From UTCFX2 sp002050125 (GTDB lineage: Bacteria; Chloroflexota; Anaerolineae; Anaerolineales; UBA4823), in contig JAOSJQ010000001.1 of NCBI GenBank assembly GCA_027494035.1, positions 992,001 through 1,056,000 of the forward strand: a stretch of DNA of 64,000 nucleotides. Direction: 5' to 3'. A program made the translations under genes and the position numbers. This document shows, piece by piece, positions 9,255-18,704 of this stretch; the stretch's first letter is position 1, and each line of letters begins with the position of its first letter. Under the pieces are notes generated by a model that was not told where the DNA came from, searched no databases, and saw only the letters and a program-made list of their open reading frames with translations.

Positions 9255-10493
9255 ATGAGCGAGGCGCCAATTTTTATCGTCGGAGTGCCGCGTTCCGGCA
9301 CCACGCTGCTGGCGGCAATGCTGGCTTCTCACAGCCGGCTGAGTTGTGGACCCGAAACTCATTTTTTTCGTCAGCTTTCGAAGATCGATCCCGCCCCGCT
9401 TACTCAAGACGCTGCCTGGCTCGAACCAGCAATTCAATTCCTCGACTCGATCACCTTCGGCAACTATAGGGATGCTGAAAGATCCGGCGTGATTGAGAAG
9501 TACGCGCTTTCAAGGGATTGCATCAAGGATTTTCTCAGCAAAAGAGAACCCTCTATTGCTAATATCCTCTCTTCCATCACCGTGCCTTTCATGGAGGGTC
9601 TGGGAAAATCGCGTTGGGTTGAAAAAACGCCCGATCATATCGAGTATGTGGCGCAAATTCGGCAATATTTCCCCGCCTCGCCAATCGTCCAAATCCTGCG
9701 CGACCCAAGAGACGTAACGATATCCTTGATGAAAGTGCCCTGGGGCATCGGATCCCTCCTGGAAGGGCTTTTCTACTGGAAACGGCTGTACGAAAGCAGC
9801 GAGGATTTCTTTCGGGACGATCCTCTCGCCTATGTGCTCAAATACGAGAATCTGGTCGCCTGCCCGGTGGAAGAATTGGAACGCCTGTGCCAGTTCATCG
9901 GCGAAGATTTCGAATCAGAGATGCTCGACACTTCGAACTCAGCCCAAAAACTGAATAGCAAAAACGTTTCGTGGAAGGAAAAAGCCAGTCAGCCGCTGGA
10001 TACGGGGCGGCTCAACGTCTGGCGGAACGAATTATCCGCGGCTGAGAAACAGCTGGCGGAGGCGTTTATTGGGGATAAGCTGGCGCAGATTGGGTTTCCT
10101 GTTGAAGAAGTTTTCGACCGCCTGGGCGAGATTCACCCTTCGGAAGAGCTCATCTTGAAATACGAAAATTCGCTTTATTCATTTACGTCGCAGCGGGTTC
10201 GGTTCTGGAAACAGGATAAACAAGAAAATGCCTCCCTAAATATCTTCCTGGGCGACTCCTCCAACGACGATTGGCTCAAAGGCGCCAGGCTCGAGCGGCT
10301 TGCTCAGGCATTTTCGCTCCTGGTCAACATATTGAGAACCATCGCCTCCAAGCAGACCATTTACTGGATCAGCGAAGCCCATGATCGAAAATCCGGCGGG
10401 CTCATTGCGGGCTTGCTGACCCGTGCGCTGTCCCCGTACCGGCAGGATCCGGAACCGTTCTCATACCCGTTTTCTCATAACAGTTCTCAATGA
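9255..10493 (+). CDS. Sulfotransferase family protein
   Basis: The product is about 412 aa from ATG 9255; an in-frame TTG at 9228 is less likely. FIVGVPRSGTTLLAAML near the N-terminus is the 5'-phosphosulfate-binding loop of PAPS-dependent sulfotransferases. ILRDPRDVTIS near residue 150 is the 3'-phosphate-binding segment. WVEKTPDH and a late KYENL further support the family. It probably sulfates sugars of the locus polysaccharide in the cytoplasm. A C-terminal extension of about 130 residues after the sulfotransferase core has no recognised domain. The stop overlaps the next start (ATGA at 10490-10493). No PAPS synthesis genes are in the window. Confidence 0.82.
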   Translation: MSEAPIFIVGVPRSGTTLLAAMLASHSRLSCGPETHFFRQLSKIDPAPLTQDAAWLEPAIQFLDSITFGNYRDAERSGVIEKYALSRDCIKDFLSKREPSIANILSSITVPFMEGLGKSRWVEKTPDHIEYVAQIRQYFPASPIVQILRDPRDVTISLMKVPWGIGSLLEGLFYWKRLYESSEDFFRDDPLAYVLKYENLVACPVEELERLCQFIGEDFESEMLDTSNSAQKLNSKNVSWKEKASQPLDTGRLNVWRNELSAAEKQLAEAFIGDKLAQIGFPVEEVFDRLGEIHPSEELILKYENSLYSFTSQRVRFWKQDKQENASLNIFLGDSSNDDWLKGARLERLAQAFSLLVNILRTIASKQTIYWISEAHDRKSGGLIAGLLTRALSPYRQDPEPFSYPFSHNSSQ

Positions 10494-11668
10494 AACTGGT
10501 CAGTGTAATCATCCCGGCTTTCAACCAGAGCCATTACCTGGGCGCGGCGATCGAGAGCGTGCTCGCCCAGACCTATCGCAACTTTGAAATCATCATCGTT
10601 GACGACGGCTCGACGGATGATACCCGCCAGGTCGCGCAGGGCTTCGAGCGCCCGAATGTCCGCTACGTGTATCAGGCAAACGCCGGCTTATCCGCGGCGC
10701 GCAACACCGGTGTGCGCAATGCGCGCGGAGAATACCTCGCTTATCTGGATTCTGACGACCTGTTTACGCCGCAAAAACTGGACCTGCTCGTCGCCCAACT
10801 CGAACGCGATCCGCAGTTCGGCTTTGTTGCCGGGCAGGCGCAACTCATCAATGAATACAGCGAGGCGCTGGATGAGGTCTTGAACACGCCTCCTCCAGAC
10901 GATCCATCCGACTTGCTGTTGTGGAACCCGTTTCACGTCGGCAGTATGCTGGTGCAGCGCGCCTGGCAGGAGCGGGCAGGCGTTTTCGATGAAAGCCTGC
11001 GCGCCTATGAAGATTGGGATATGTGGCTGCGGCTGGCTCTGTTGGGATGCAGGATGGGCTGGGTGGCTGAACCCGTATCGCTCTACCGTTTTCATACCGC
11101 GCAGATGACGCGCGATCGCGAGCGCATGACGACCGCCACTTTTGCCGTGCTCTCGAAAATATTCCAGAACCCGAACCTCCCCGACACCTGGAAAGCGAAA
11201 AAGGACCTGGCGTACAGCAATGCCTATCTGCGGGCAGCCATTCAGGCTTACCACAGCGGGGAATACAGCGAAGCTCGCCCGGCGCTGTGGCGCGCCGCCC
11301 AACTCGACCCGCGGCTGGCGGCAAACCGCGGCGAGATGCTGGCGAAACGCTTATCAGCTTTGGCTGATTCGCCGAAAGTTGTGGATAAGCTTGATTTTCT
11401 GACCGGCGTTTACCGCAACCTGCCGGACGAACTGCTCGAACTCAAACAAGACTATAAAACACATCTATCTCAGGCAGCAGTCGAGTTAGGTTTTAATCGC
11501 TATCAGAAAAACGACCCGGCTGGCGCGGCAGCTTACCTGCAGCGGGCAGTCCGCTACAAACCTGCCTGGCTGGCAAATCGGGGGGTGCTCTCCATCCTGT
11601 TGAAAACCAGCTTCTCCCGCAGGTCCCGCCAAGAAGGTGGTTTCTCAGGTCAGCTAAATCGAACATGA
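10490..11668 (+). CDS. Family 2 glycosyltransferase with TPR-like C-terminal region
   Basis: This 392-aa protein has an N-terminal GT-A domain: SVIIPAFN, VDDGSTDDT, and YLDSDDLF (the DxD-type metal and nucleotide-sugar site), then YEDWDMWLRLA. Residues of roughly 245-370 are helical, with repeats such as HSGEYSEARPALWRAAQLDP that resemble tetratricopeptide units, perhaps for protein contacts. It is an inverting transferase adding one sugar at the cytoplasmic face; donor and acceptor are not predictable. It overlaps both neighbours by ATGA, so it belongs to a coupled operon with the sulfotransferase and the membrane glycosyltransferase. Confidence 0.85.
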   Translation: MKLVSVIIPAFNQSHYLGAAIESVLAQTYRNFEIIIVDDGSTDDTRQVAQGFERPNVRYVYQANAGLSAARNTGVRNARGEYLAYLDSDDLFTPQKLDLLVAQLERDPQFGFVAGQAQLINEYSEALDEVLNTPPPDDPSDLLLWNPFHVGSMLVQRAWQERAGVFDESLRAYEDWDMWLRLALLGCRMGWVAEPVSLYRFHTAQMTRDRERMTTATFAVLSKIFQNPNLPDTWKAKKDLAYSNAYLRAAIQAYHSGEYSEARPALWRAAQLDPRLAANRGEMLAKRLSALADSPKVVDKLDFLTGVYRNLPDELLELKQDYKTHLSQAAVELGFNRYQKNDPAGAAAYLQRAVRYKPAWLANRGVLSILLKTSFSRRSRQEGGFSGQLNRT

Positions 11669-13254
11669 CCAGACCCGCCCAAATCGGATTTGCGCTATCG
11701 ATGATCCTGCTGCTCGCCCTCGCCGCCGCGGCGATTCTTTGGATCACACCCTTTGGCGTCGGCGTTACAACAGATTCAGTCGTGTATCTGGTTGGGGCGC
11801 GCCACTTAGCCAGAGGCTTGGATTTCAGCCTGCCGTCGGTCGACAGCCCGACGCGATTGATCACCCACTATGCGCCCTTTTACAGCATCCTGCTCGCCGC
11901 CGGCGAACTCGCCGGGGTAGATGCTCTGACGTGGGGACGCATACTGAACACGTTACTTTTCGTAGCAAGCCTGTTTCTGACCCTGCAAATTATTCTGAAC
12001 TTCGCGCCGAAGAAAAACGCCGAATCCGTCATTACCGGGCTGTTGCTGGCTGGGCTCTTACTCACGCCGTTCTTTGTGCTGGAGCTCTTCGCAACCGCCT
12101 GGTCGGAGGCGCTTTTCGTTTTTCTTTTTCTACTCAGCCTGCAGCTCGTCGGGAAATATCTGGAAGCGCCTTCAGGGCGCCTGCTGATTTTCGCCGGATT
12201 GGCGACTGGGGCGGCATTCCTGACGCGCTATGCCGGCGCCGCGCTCTTGATCGCTTTTTGCCTGGTTATCTGGTTATTCTCCCGACAGAACACGCGCCGG
12301 CGATTGACCGGGGCGTTAACCTTTGGGGCGTTGGCAATTGCGCCGCAAGCGTTTTGGCTTCTGAGAAATCTTTTCTTAACTGGTACGACCACAAGCCGCG
12401 AGCTGTCCTTTCATCCTTTTGGGAAAACCCTCGTCTGGCAGGCAATGACGACGATGAGCTCGTGGCTGTTGGCGCCCGAAACAACCCCAACGATCGTCAA
12501 AGGCGCGATTTTAGTTCTGGCAGCCGGCGGGATCGCGTATGGGCTCTGGCGCAAGGTCGTCGCCACGGAGACCTCTACCGCTGACCTGCGGAGGCGCCTG
12601 AGCGAATCTCTGCCCGGCATCGTGCTCATCATCCTGGTGTTTATTCCGATCTATTTTATATTTCTGGGGGTGTCGTTGGATTTCTTCGATGCCAACATCC
12701 CCATGGATGGGCGCATCTTCATTACGGTTTATTTCTCGATCCTGATTCTGACCGGCTATTTGCTGCAACAATTCGTCCCCGCGAATCGAAGTCAACGATG
12801 GTTAAAAAACGGGGTACTGGTTTTGGGGCTGGCGCTGATTTCCGGGAACGTTTTCAACTCCGCCCCATCCGTAACGGCGGCGCACCAGTACGGGCTTGGA
12901 TTTGAAAACTCGTTCTGGCAAAGTTCGGATTTGCTCGCCGCGCTGAAAAACGTCCCCCAGGATTTGGCAGTTTACACGAACGTTCCCGAATCGATCCGGC
13001 TGTATACCAACCGAAAAGTGGAGCTTTTGCCGCGCAAGTTCGACCCCGCGAACCAGCAAACCAACCCAAATTATGCAAACGACCTCGAAACCGTCCTGCA
13101 GCGCGTCCGCGGCGGCGAAGCGGTCATCGTCTACTATAATGTGCTCGAACGGCCCAACTTAACCGGCAACGGCGAAATCCAATCCGCGCCAGGGTTGCTG
13201 ATTCTCGACACCACTAACGATGGAGTCATCTACGCTGCACAAGCGTTTCGATAA
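11665..13254 (+). CDS. Multi-spanning membrane glycosyltransferase (ArnT/GT39-like)
   Basis: The 529-aa protein has about ten or more hydrophobic helices and an early acidic loop motif (GVGVTTDSVVYLVGARHLARG). This is the architecture of GT-C polyprenyl-phosphate-sugar transferases (PMT/ArnT class), where a first-loop Asp is catalytic. A hydrophilic C-terminal region (about 420-529) would be extracytoplasmic. It probably transfers a lipid-linked sugar outside the membrane. The start overlaps the preceding stop by ATGA. The subfamily and substrate are unclear. Confidence 0.68.
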   Translation: MTRPAQIGFALSMILLLALAAAAILWITPFGVGVTTDSVVYLVGARHLARGLDFSLPSVDSPTRLITHYAPFYSILLAAGELAGVDALTWGRILNTLLFVASLFLTLQIILNFAPKKNAESVITGLLLAGLLLTPFFVLELFATAWSEALFVFLFLLSLQLVGKYLEAPSGRLLIFAGLATGAAFLTRYAGAALLIAFCLVIWLFSRQNTRRRLTGALTFGALAIAPQAFWLLRNLFLTGTTTSRELSFHPFGKTLVWQAMTTMSSWLLAPETTPTIVKGAILVLAAGGIAYGLWRKVVATETSTADLRRRLSESLPGIVLIILVFIPIYFIFLGVSLDFFDANIPMDGRIFITVYFSILILTGYLLQQFVPANRSQRWLKNGVLVLGLALISGNVFNSAPSVTAAHQYGLGFENSFWQSSDLLAALKNVPQDLAVYTNVPESIRLYTNRKVELLPRKFDPANQQTNPNYANDLETVLQRVRGGEAVIVYYNVLERPNLTGNGEIQSAPGLLILDTTNDGVIYAAQAFR

Positions 13255-13390
13255 CTCCAAGCGTTGACCATCCGCCGCGGCAATGAGCGGCATCCTATGA
13301 CCCGACCAACGAGGTCGAAACCCTAAAACAACCAGCAGGATAATTCGATCCATTGCCCACTAAAGTTCAGGAAAACCGAGCGCTTACATA
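13255..13390. other. Intergenic gap, possible internal promoter
   Basis: This 136-base gap interrupts an otherwise tightly packed operon. GATAAT near 13338 could be a -10 box for the AsnB-like gene, but no matching -35 is seen. Nothing else is recognisable. Confidence 0.25.
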
Positions 13391-15244
13391 ATGCCAGGTC
13401 TGATAGGTTATCTCACTCAAAATCCTAAAGAAAACTCCGGATTGACAATCAAGGCAATGGCGGATCTGCTCCAGCCCGAACCCCGCTTCACGCGCGAGCT
13501 GTACGAAGAGGGTCCGCTTGGCTTAGGACGGGTCAGCCTGGGGATACTCAACCCACAGCCGCAGCCGGCTTGGAGTGAAGACCACACCCTGGCGGTCATC
13601 CTCGAAGGCGAGTTTTACAACGCCCCGGAGCTTGTTAAAGCGCTCGAAAGCCACGGCTATGCGGCCCAAGACATGGGAGACGCCCAGATCGCTCTGCGCC
13701 TCTACCAGGACCTGGGAGAAGATTTCGCCAACCGTCTGAATGGCGCATTCGTCCTGGCAATTTGGGATGCGCGCCAGCGCAAGCTGCTGATCACAAACGA
13801 CCGCCTGGGGCTGTACCCGTTGTATTACGCTCAGACCGCCCAGGGGTTCAGCTTCGCCTCCGGGGTGCGCGCCCTGCTGGCAGACCCTGCCCTGCCGCGC
13901 CGCCCCGACCGGGTTGGGATTGCCCAGTTCCTCACCTTCGACCATCTGTTGGACGACCACACCCTGCTCGATTCGGCGAAGCTGCTGCCGCAAGCTAGTC
14001 TGCTCACCTTGCAAGACGGGCGGCTTCAGATTCGTCCATACTGGAAGCTGCAATATACCGAACAACATGAACTGCGCGATATCGAACAGGAGGTGGAGCG
14101 GCTCAACCACCTGCTCGAACAGGCGGTGCGCCGCCAGACGCGCGATGACCTGCCAAAAGGCTTGCTGCTCAGCGGCGGGCTGGATTCGCGCATGCTGCTG
14201 GCTGAGCTGGCTGAGACTCTCCCCGCCGGGCAATTGGATACGTTTACCTGGGGCATCCCCGGCTGCGACGATTGCCGCGCCGCCCGCGAGCTGGCGGCGA
14301 TCGCCAAAGCCCGCCATCATTTTTATAAGCTGGGTCCGGAGTGGCTGGCTGAGAAAGCCGAAGAAGCCGTCCGGTTGACCGATGGGCTGGGCAACGTGAT
14401 CAACCTGCACGCCATCGCCGCTGCCCCTCAGGAGGGCGCGATTTCCAGGGTGCTTTTCAAAGGCTTTTTGGGCGACGCGATGTTCGGTTTCGCCATTGTC
14501 CGCCGTTTCTGGGCAAATTATGACGCTCAAAACGCGTTCGCGGCTCACCTGTCAACCCACCGTGAACTCGGCGTGATCACTTTTGACCCGCCGGAACACG
14601 CCTCGCTCTTCACGCCAGATTTTCAAAATGCGGTCGGCGACGCGGTCTTCGAGAGTTATCGCGCCGGCATGAAGCGCTCCGGCGCCTCGCAGCTCGCAAC
14701 TCAGCGGCTGTACTTCGACCTCACCCAGCGCGTGCCGCGCATGACGATCAACGGCGTCGAGGTCGTGCGCGCCTACGCGGCTGCCCGCCTGCCATTCGCG
14801 GATTACGATCTGCTAGATTTCTCTTTTCAGCTTCCCCCCGGCTACACGTTTGAGCGCTACATCGCCTACCGGGCTTTCACGGAAAAATTCGCCCGCTACG
14901 CCAAAGTGCCCAATCCAGTCACCGGGCTGCCGCTGATCTCCTGCGCCAGGGATATCCTGCTGCGCGGGCGCGACAACCTGCGCTGGCATCTGCAAGCCCG
15001 CGGCTTGGATAAATTATTGGGTCCAGAGAGCCGACCCTATAAAGATTACAACGGCTGGTTTCGCCGGGAGCTGCGCGGCTGGGTGGAGGGTTTATTGCTC
15101 GACCCTCACAGCCTGGATCGAGGCTTCTTCCAGCCGGAATATATCCGCCAGGTTGTCAGCGCGCACATGGCTGGCAAAGATCTCGCCACCCACCTGGGGG
15201 CGCTGCTCTCGCTGGAATTATGGCTGCGCCAGTATCTCGACTGA
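13391..15244 (+). CDS. Asparagine-synthetase-like protein lacking the glutaminase nucleophile
   Basis: This 617-aa protein has the two-domain AsnB layout. The N-terminal Ntn-hydrolase-like domain begins MPGLIG where active enzymes have MCGI, so the catalytic Cys is replaced by Pro. The glutamine-binding NGEIYN motif reads EGEFYN. The C-terminal synthetase domain is intact at its PP-loop, SGGLDSRM near residue 260. It should therefore still adenylate a carboxylate but not use glutamine as ammonia source. Beta-lactam synthetase is a precedent for such a dead glutaminase domain. In this locus it could join an amine to a carboxylate on a sugar or precursor. That role is inferred. Confidence 0.78.
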   Translation: MPGLIGYLTQNPKENSGLTIKAMADLLQPEPRFTRELYEEGPLGLGRVSLGILNPQPQPAWSEDHTLAVILEGEFYNAPELVKALESHGYAAQDMGDAQIALRLYQDLGEDFANRLNGAFVLAIWDARQRKLLITNDRLGLYPLYYAQTAQGFSFASGVRALLADPALPRRPDRVGIAQFLTFDHLLDDHTLLDSAKLLPQASLLTLQDGRLQIRPYWKLQYTEQHELRDIEQEVERLNHLLEQAVRRQTRDDLPKGLLLSGGLDSRMLLAELAETLPAGQLDTFTWGIPGCDDCRAARELAAIAKARHHFYKLGPEWLAEKAEEAVRLTDGLGNVINLHAIAAAPQEGAISRVLFKGFLGDAMFGFAIVRRFWANYDAQNAFAAHLSTHRELGVITFDPPEHASLFTPDFQNAVGDAVFESYRAGMKRSGASQLATQRLYFDLTQRVPRMTINGVEVVRAYAAARLPFADYDLLDFSFQLPPGYTFERYIAYRAFTEKFARYAKVPNPVTGLPLISCARDILLRGRDNLRWHLQARGLDKLLGPESRPYKDYNGWFRRELRGWVEGLLLDPHSLDRGFFQPEYIRQVVSAHMAGKDLATHLGALLSLELWLRQYLD

Positions 15245-15262
15245 AAGGGACGAGTTCATAAA

Positions 15263-16279
15263 ATGCGTATCGGTATCGCCATCGAAGAAACCTGGGCGTT
15301 CTTCAGAGAGATCGAACAGGAACTCTCTAAATATCACCAGATCACTCAGTTTCACCCCACGGATACCCGCTTTCCAATCTTCTATGAGCGGCTCAACGCG
15401 CGCCAGTTGCATAGAGACTGGTCGTCATTTTTAAGGTCGAACCAGGTGGTCTTTTTCGAATGGGCTTCCGGCTTGCTCGAGACCGCCAGCCATTTCCCAA
15501 AAACTTGCGGGATGATTACCCGCCTCCACCGTTATGAGATGTATCACTGGGCGCAGAAGATCAACTGGGACGCCGTCGATCGGGTGATCCTGGTTAGCCA
15601 AGCCAAGCGAAATGAGTTTGCGCGCAAATTTCCTGACCAGGCGGAAAAGACCTTGGTTATCTCAGAAGCGGTCTCACTCGACCGTTTTCAATCCAAAATA
15701 AAAGATTTCAGCGGTCAGCTTGGTACCTTGTGTCATCTCTCCCCGCGCAAACGGGTCTATGAATTGATCCTGGCTTTCTACGAGTTGAACCGGCTGCAGG
15801 ATGGCTTTCATTTGCATATCGGAGGGACAAACCATTCCAGTTATCCGGAATACTTTGGTATCCTGCAAACCCTGGTAGAAAAACTGGGGCTGCAGGAGAG
15901 CGTCACTTTTACGGAAACGTCGAGGACCCCCCGAACTGGTATCGCAACATCGATCTTTTCATCTCCAACAGCTTTTCCGAGGGGCTGCAGGTCTCCCCTC
16001 TGGAAGCAGTTGCGTCCGGCTGTTATACAATCTCGCACAACTGGGACGGCGCCGACGAGTTTTTCTCCCCCCGCGAGCTCTTCTTCTCCGAGCGGCAGTT
16101 GGTCGAGATCATCCTGAGTTATGCGGATTTGAGCCAGCCGGAAAAAAACCGCCCATATCGAGCGGCTCCAGGATATCGTGCGCCGTAACCACGATCTGGA
16201 CAAAATCAAGGTTCAGATTCGCGAGGCGGTCGAACAGGTCGGCGCGGGCTACGAACCTCGGAGCAGGCGCGGCGCATGA
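15263..16279 (+). CDS. Family 4-like glycosyltransferase (two frameshifts)
   Basis: The reconstructed length is 338 aa. The first frame is lost at the T4 run at 15907-15910 (T5 expected) and regained after the A7 run at 16142-16148 (A6 expected). The restored reading gives SNSFSEGLQVSPLEAVASG and HNWDGADEFF, the GT-B donor-binding region with its E-x7-E arrangement. The corrected frame ends in GCATGA at 16279, giving the ATGA overlap with the next gene used elsewhere in this operon, which supports the reconstruction. The N-terminal half contains LHRYEMYHW and VDRVILVSQ. The NWDGA-type motif is shared with the first half of the double glycosyltransferase at 59960-62286, so they are relatives. 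Confidence 0.68.
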
Positions 16280-17511
16280 AAATCGGCTATTTGATGCAGA
16301 AGGGCGAAGAGATCCGCCGCCCGCCCTACAACGGTCCCGCCAATCACGTCCGCCAGGTGGTGCAAGCCTTGCAAGACCTGGGTCACGAGGTGCGGGTGCT
16401 GGTTCGCCTGGACGAAGAATTCTGGCTCACAGAAGATCTGGAGCATTTCAGGCAGGTCGAGGCGGATGGGCAGAGAGCGGCTGCGAAGGCGGCGCGGCTT
16501 TTTGAAAGCGCGGTTCGGCGCGCCCAAAGAGAACTCAGGCTGCCTTACCTGGCTTACTACGAAAGCCGTCATTTCGCCCAGGTCTGTCAGCAGGAGTTGG
16601 GCGGCTGCGAGGTTTTCCTGGAACGAATGAGCTGGATGACCTACGGAGGCTGGTTGGCTGCCCGCCGCCAGCGGGTTCCTCTGGTGCTGGAATATAACGG
16701 CGATCCGCTGATCGACCTGCGCGCCAAAGACGAACTCCCGCGTGGCTTGCAGTATCGCATTTCACTCAGTATTACGGGCAAAGCGCTCCGCTCCGCCGAC
16801 CGGTTGATCGCCACCGGGGATGGCTGGCGCCAGAACCTGATCCAGGATTGGCAGGTTCGCCCCGAGCGCGTTACGACCATCGAGAACGGCACCACGCTGG
16901 TCGACCTGCTCGCGCGGTCTCAACTGCGCGCCTTTCAGGATGGCGCCAACCCAGATCAGCCCCTCACCCTGGTGCATCTGGGCGGGTTTTATGCCTGGCA
17001 CGGGCTGGACATCCTGCTGCAGGCGCTTGCCGCTGCCCGCGAACAACAGCTCGAATTTTGCCTGCTGCTGATTGGCTCTGGCGCTGAAGAAAGCGCCACG
17101 CGCCAGCGCGCCTCCCAACTGGGATTGAACGAACGTGTGCAATTTCTGGGTCAACTCAGCGATCGCGAATATGCGGTTCATCTCGCCCACGCCGACATTG
17201 GCTTTTCGCCTTACTGCGGCAGATCCGAGTATTCGGGGCTCAAGCTCTTCGATTACAAGGCGGCTGGGCTTCCAACCATCGCTTCCGGCGTGGGCAGCCA
17301 ACCGGCTGCCCTAAAACATCGCGTCACGGGTCTGATCGTGCCCCCCTGCGATCCAACCGCGTTGGCTCAGGCGGTTCTCGAACTGGCTGCCAACCCGCAA
17401 CTCCGCCGGGAGATGGGTCGCCGGGCGCGCCTCGAAGCCGAGAGCCAGCACCGTTGGGCGCACACCGCGCAGAAAATCGAGCGGGTTCTGCAGGAGGCGC
17501 TTGCCGCATGA
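16276..17511 (+). CDS. Family 4 glycosyltransferase (GT-B)
   Basis: The 411-aa protein has an N-terminal acceptor domain with NHVRQVVQALQDLGHEV and a C-terminal Rossmann domain. The latter contains LVHLGGFYAWHGLDILLQAL, RVQFLGQLSD and the donor-binding stretch YSGLKLFDYKAAGLPTIAS. This is the retaining GT4 layout, using a nucleotide sugar at the cytoplasmic face. Its stop overlaps the next gene (ATGA at 17508-17511). Sugar specificity cannot be read from the sequence. Confidence 0.85.
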   Translation: MKIGYLMQKGEEIRRPPYNGPANHVRQVVQALQDLGHEVRVLVRLDEEFWLTEDLEHFRQVEADGQRAAAKAARLFESAVRRAQRELRLPYLAYYESRHFAQVCQQELGGCEVFLERMSWMTYGGWLAARRQRVPLVLEYNGDPLIDLRAKDELPRGLQYRISLSITGKALRSADRLIATGDGWRQNLIQDWQVRPERVTTIENGTTLVDLLARSQLRAFQDGANPDQPLTLVHLGGFYAWHGLDILLQALAAAREQQLEFCLLLIGSGAEESATRQRASQLGLNERVQFLGQLSDREYAVHLAHADIGFSPYCGRSEYSGLKLFDYKAAGLPTIASGVGSQPAALKHRVTGLIVPPCDPTALAQAVLELAANPQLRREMGRRARLEAESQHRWAHTAQKIERVLQEALAA

Positions 17512-18704
17512 GCCAACCCTCCGGCACATCCGATCCGGTCAATCCGCCCGGTTCGAACCGCCTCGAACCGCTCGTCAGCGTGATGATGCCAGTCTACAAC
17601 GCCCAGGCTTACCTGGGTGAAGCGATCGAGAGCGTCCTCGCCCAGACCTACCCGCGCTGGGAATTGATCGTCGTGGACGACGGCTCGACTGATGCAAGCC
17701 TGACGATCGCTCAAGATTACCGAGATCCGCGCATCCGGGTCTATCACCAGCCGAACCTCGGCGAAGCCGCCGCCCGAAACGAAGCATTGCGGCATATGAA
17801 CGGCGAGCTGGTGGCGTTTCTCGATGCGGATGATCGCTTTCTGCCCGATCACCTCGCCTTGACTGTCGGCTATCTGACCAGCCATCTCGAGATGGACGGT
17901 GTTTATACCGATGGGCTGCACATCGACCAGGACGGCAAATCGCTCCAGCGCACGCTCTCCGACCGCCGCCGCGGCCCCTTCGAGGGTAGTTTGTTCGAGC
18001 AACTGGTCCGCGCATCGGATGTCTTTGGTCCGCCGATCTGCATTGTTCTCCGGCGCGAACCAATCATTCGGCTTGGGCTTCAGTTCGACCCGCAGATCGT
18101 GATCGGACCCGATTGGGATTTCACCACCCGTTACAGCGAGACGACTTGTTTCGGCTACATCGACCGCGTCACCTGCCATTACCGCATCCACCAGACCAAC
18201 ATCTCGCTGAAAGCCGGACAGGAAAAGCGCCTCAACTCGCTGGCGCGCTGCCGCGAAAAGGCGATCAAGCTGGCGGGGTTTGAGGGCCTCACAGTCGAGA
18301 CGCGCGCCGCGGTCTTTTATATCCTGCTGGTCGACCTGTTAGCCAGTCAACCGCAGCGCCAGAGCGCAGCGGTCGCTTGGCGCGAATTTCATCAGCTTCC
18401 GCGCCGCGAACAGGCGCGCATTTATCGCCTGATGGCTAGCCGGGCTGTCATGACCGGCAGCGCCGCCCCGATCGAGGACTGGCTGCGCGAATCGCGCCAA
18501 CTCGACCCTGACAGCCAGACGGCTGGGCTGCTGCTCAACCTTTATCGGTTCTCGCCGCGCCTGTTGCAGTTTTCCCTGCGCGTCAAAAATCGCAAACAGA
18601 TTGAGGAGTGGCAATCCTCGCCATTCAAGGATTTAGCCGAAACACCAGGACATGGCAGTTCTCATGAATCTAATACGCCGACTGTATCGAAAACTGGTCG
18701 ATGA
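17508..18704 (+). CDS. Family 2 glycosyltransferase
   Basis: The start chosen is ATG 17508, which forms an ATGA overlap with the upstream stop; a longer in-frame start at 17454 would run deep into the previous gene. The product of about 398 aa shows VSVMMPVYN, VDDGSTDASLT, FLDADDRFLPDH and PDWDFTTRYSE, the GT-A fold of family 2 with its DxD motif. The last 130 residues are helical and resemble the C-terminal region of the 10490 product. The gene overlaps the next start by 53 bases, more than other junctions here, so either the next start or this C-terminus may be slightly misplaced. Confidence 0.82.
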   Translation: MSQPSGTSDPVNPPGSNRLEPLVSVMMPVYNAQAYLGEAIESVLAQTYPRWELIVVDDGSTDASLTIAQDYRDPRIRVYHQPNLGEAAARNEALRHMNGELVAFLDADDRFLPDHLALTVGYLTSHLEMDGVYTDGLHIDQDGKSLQRTLSDRRRGPFEGSLFEQLVRASDVFGPPICIVLRREPIIRLGLQFDPQIVIGPDWDFTTRYSETTCFGYIDRVTCHYRIHQTNISLKAGQEKRLNSLARCREKAIKLAGFEGLTVETRAAVFYILLVDLLASQPQRQSAAVAWREFHQLPRREQARIYRLMASRAVMTGSAAPIEDWLRESRQLDPDSQTAGLLLNLYRFSPRLLQFSLRVKNRKQIEEWQSSPFKDLAETPGHGSSHESNTPTVSKTGR

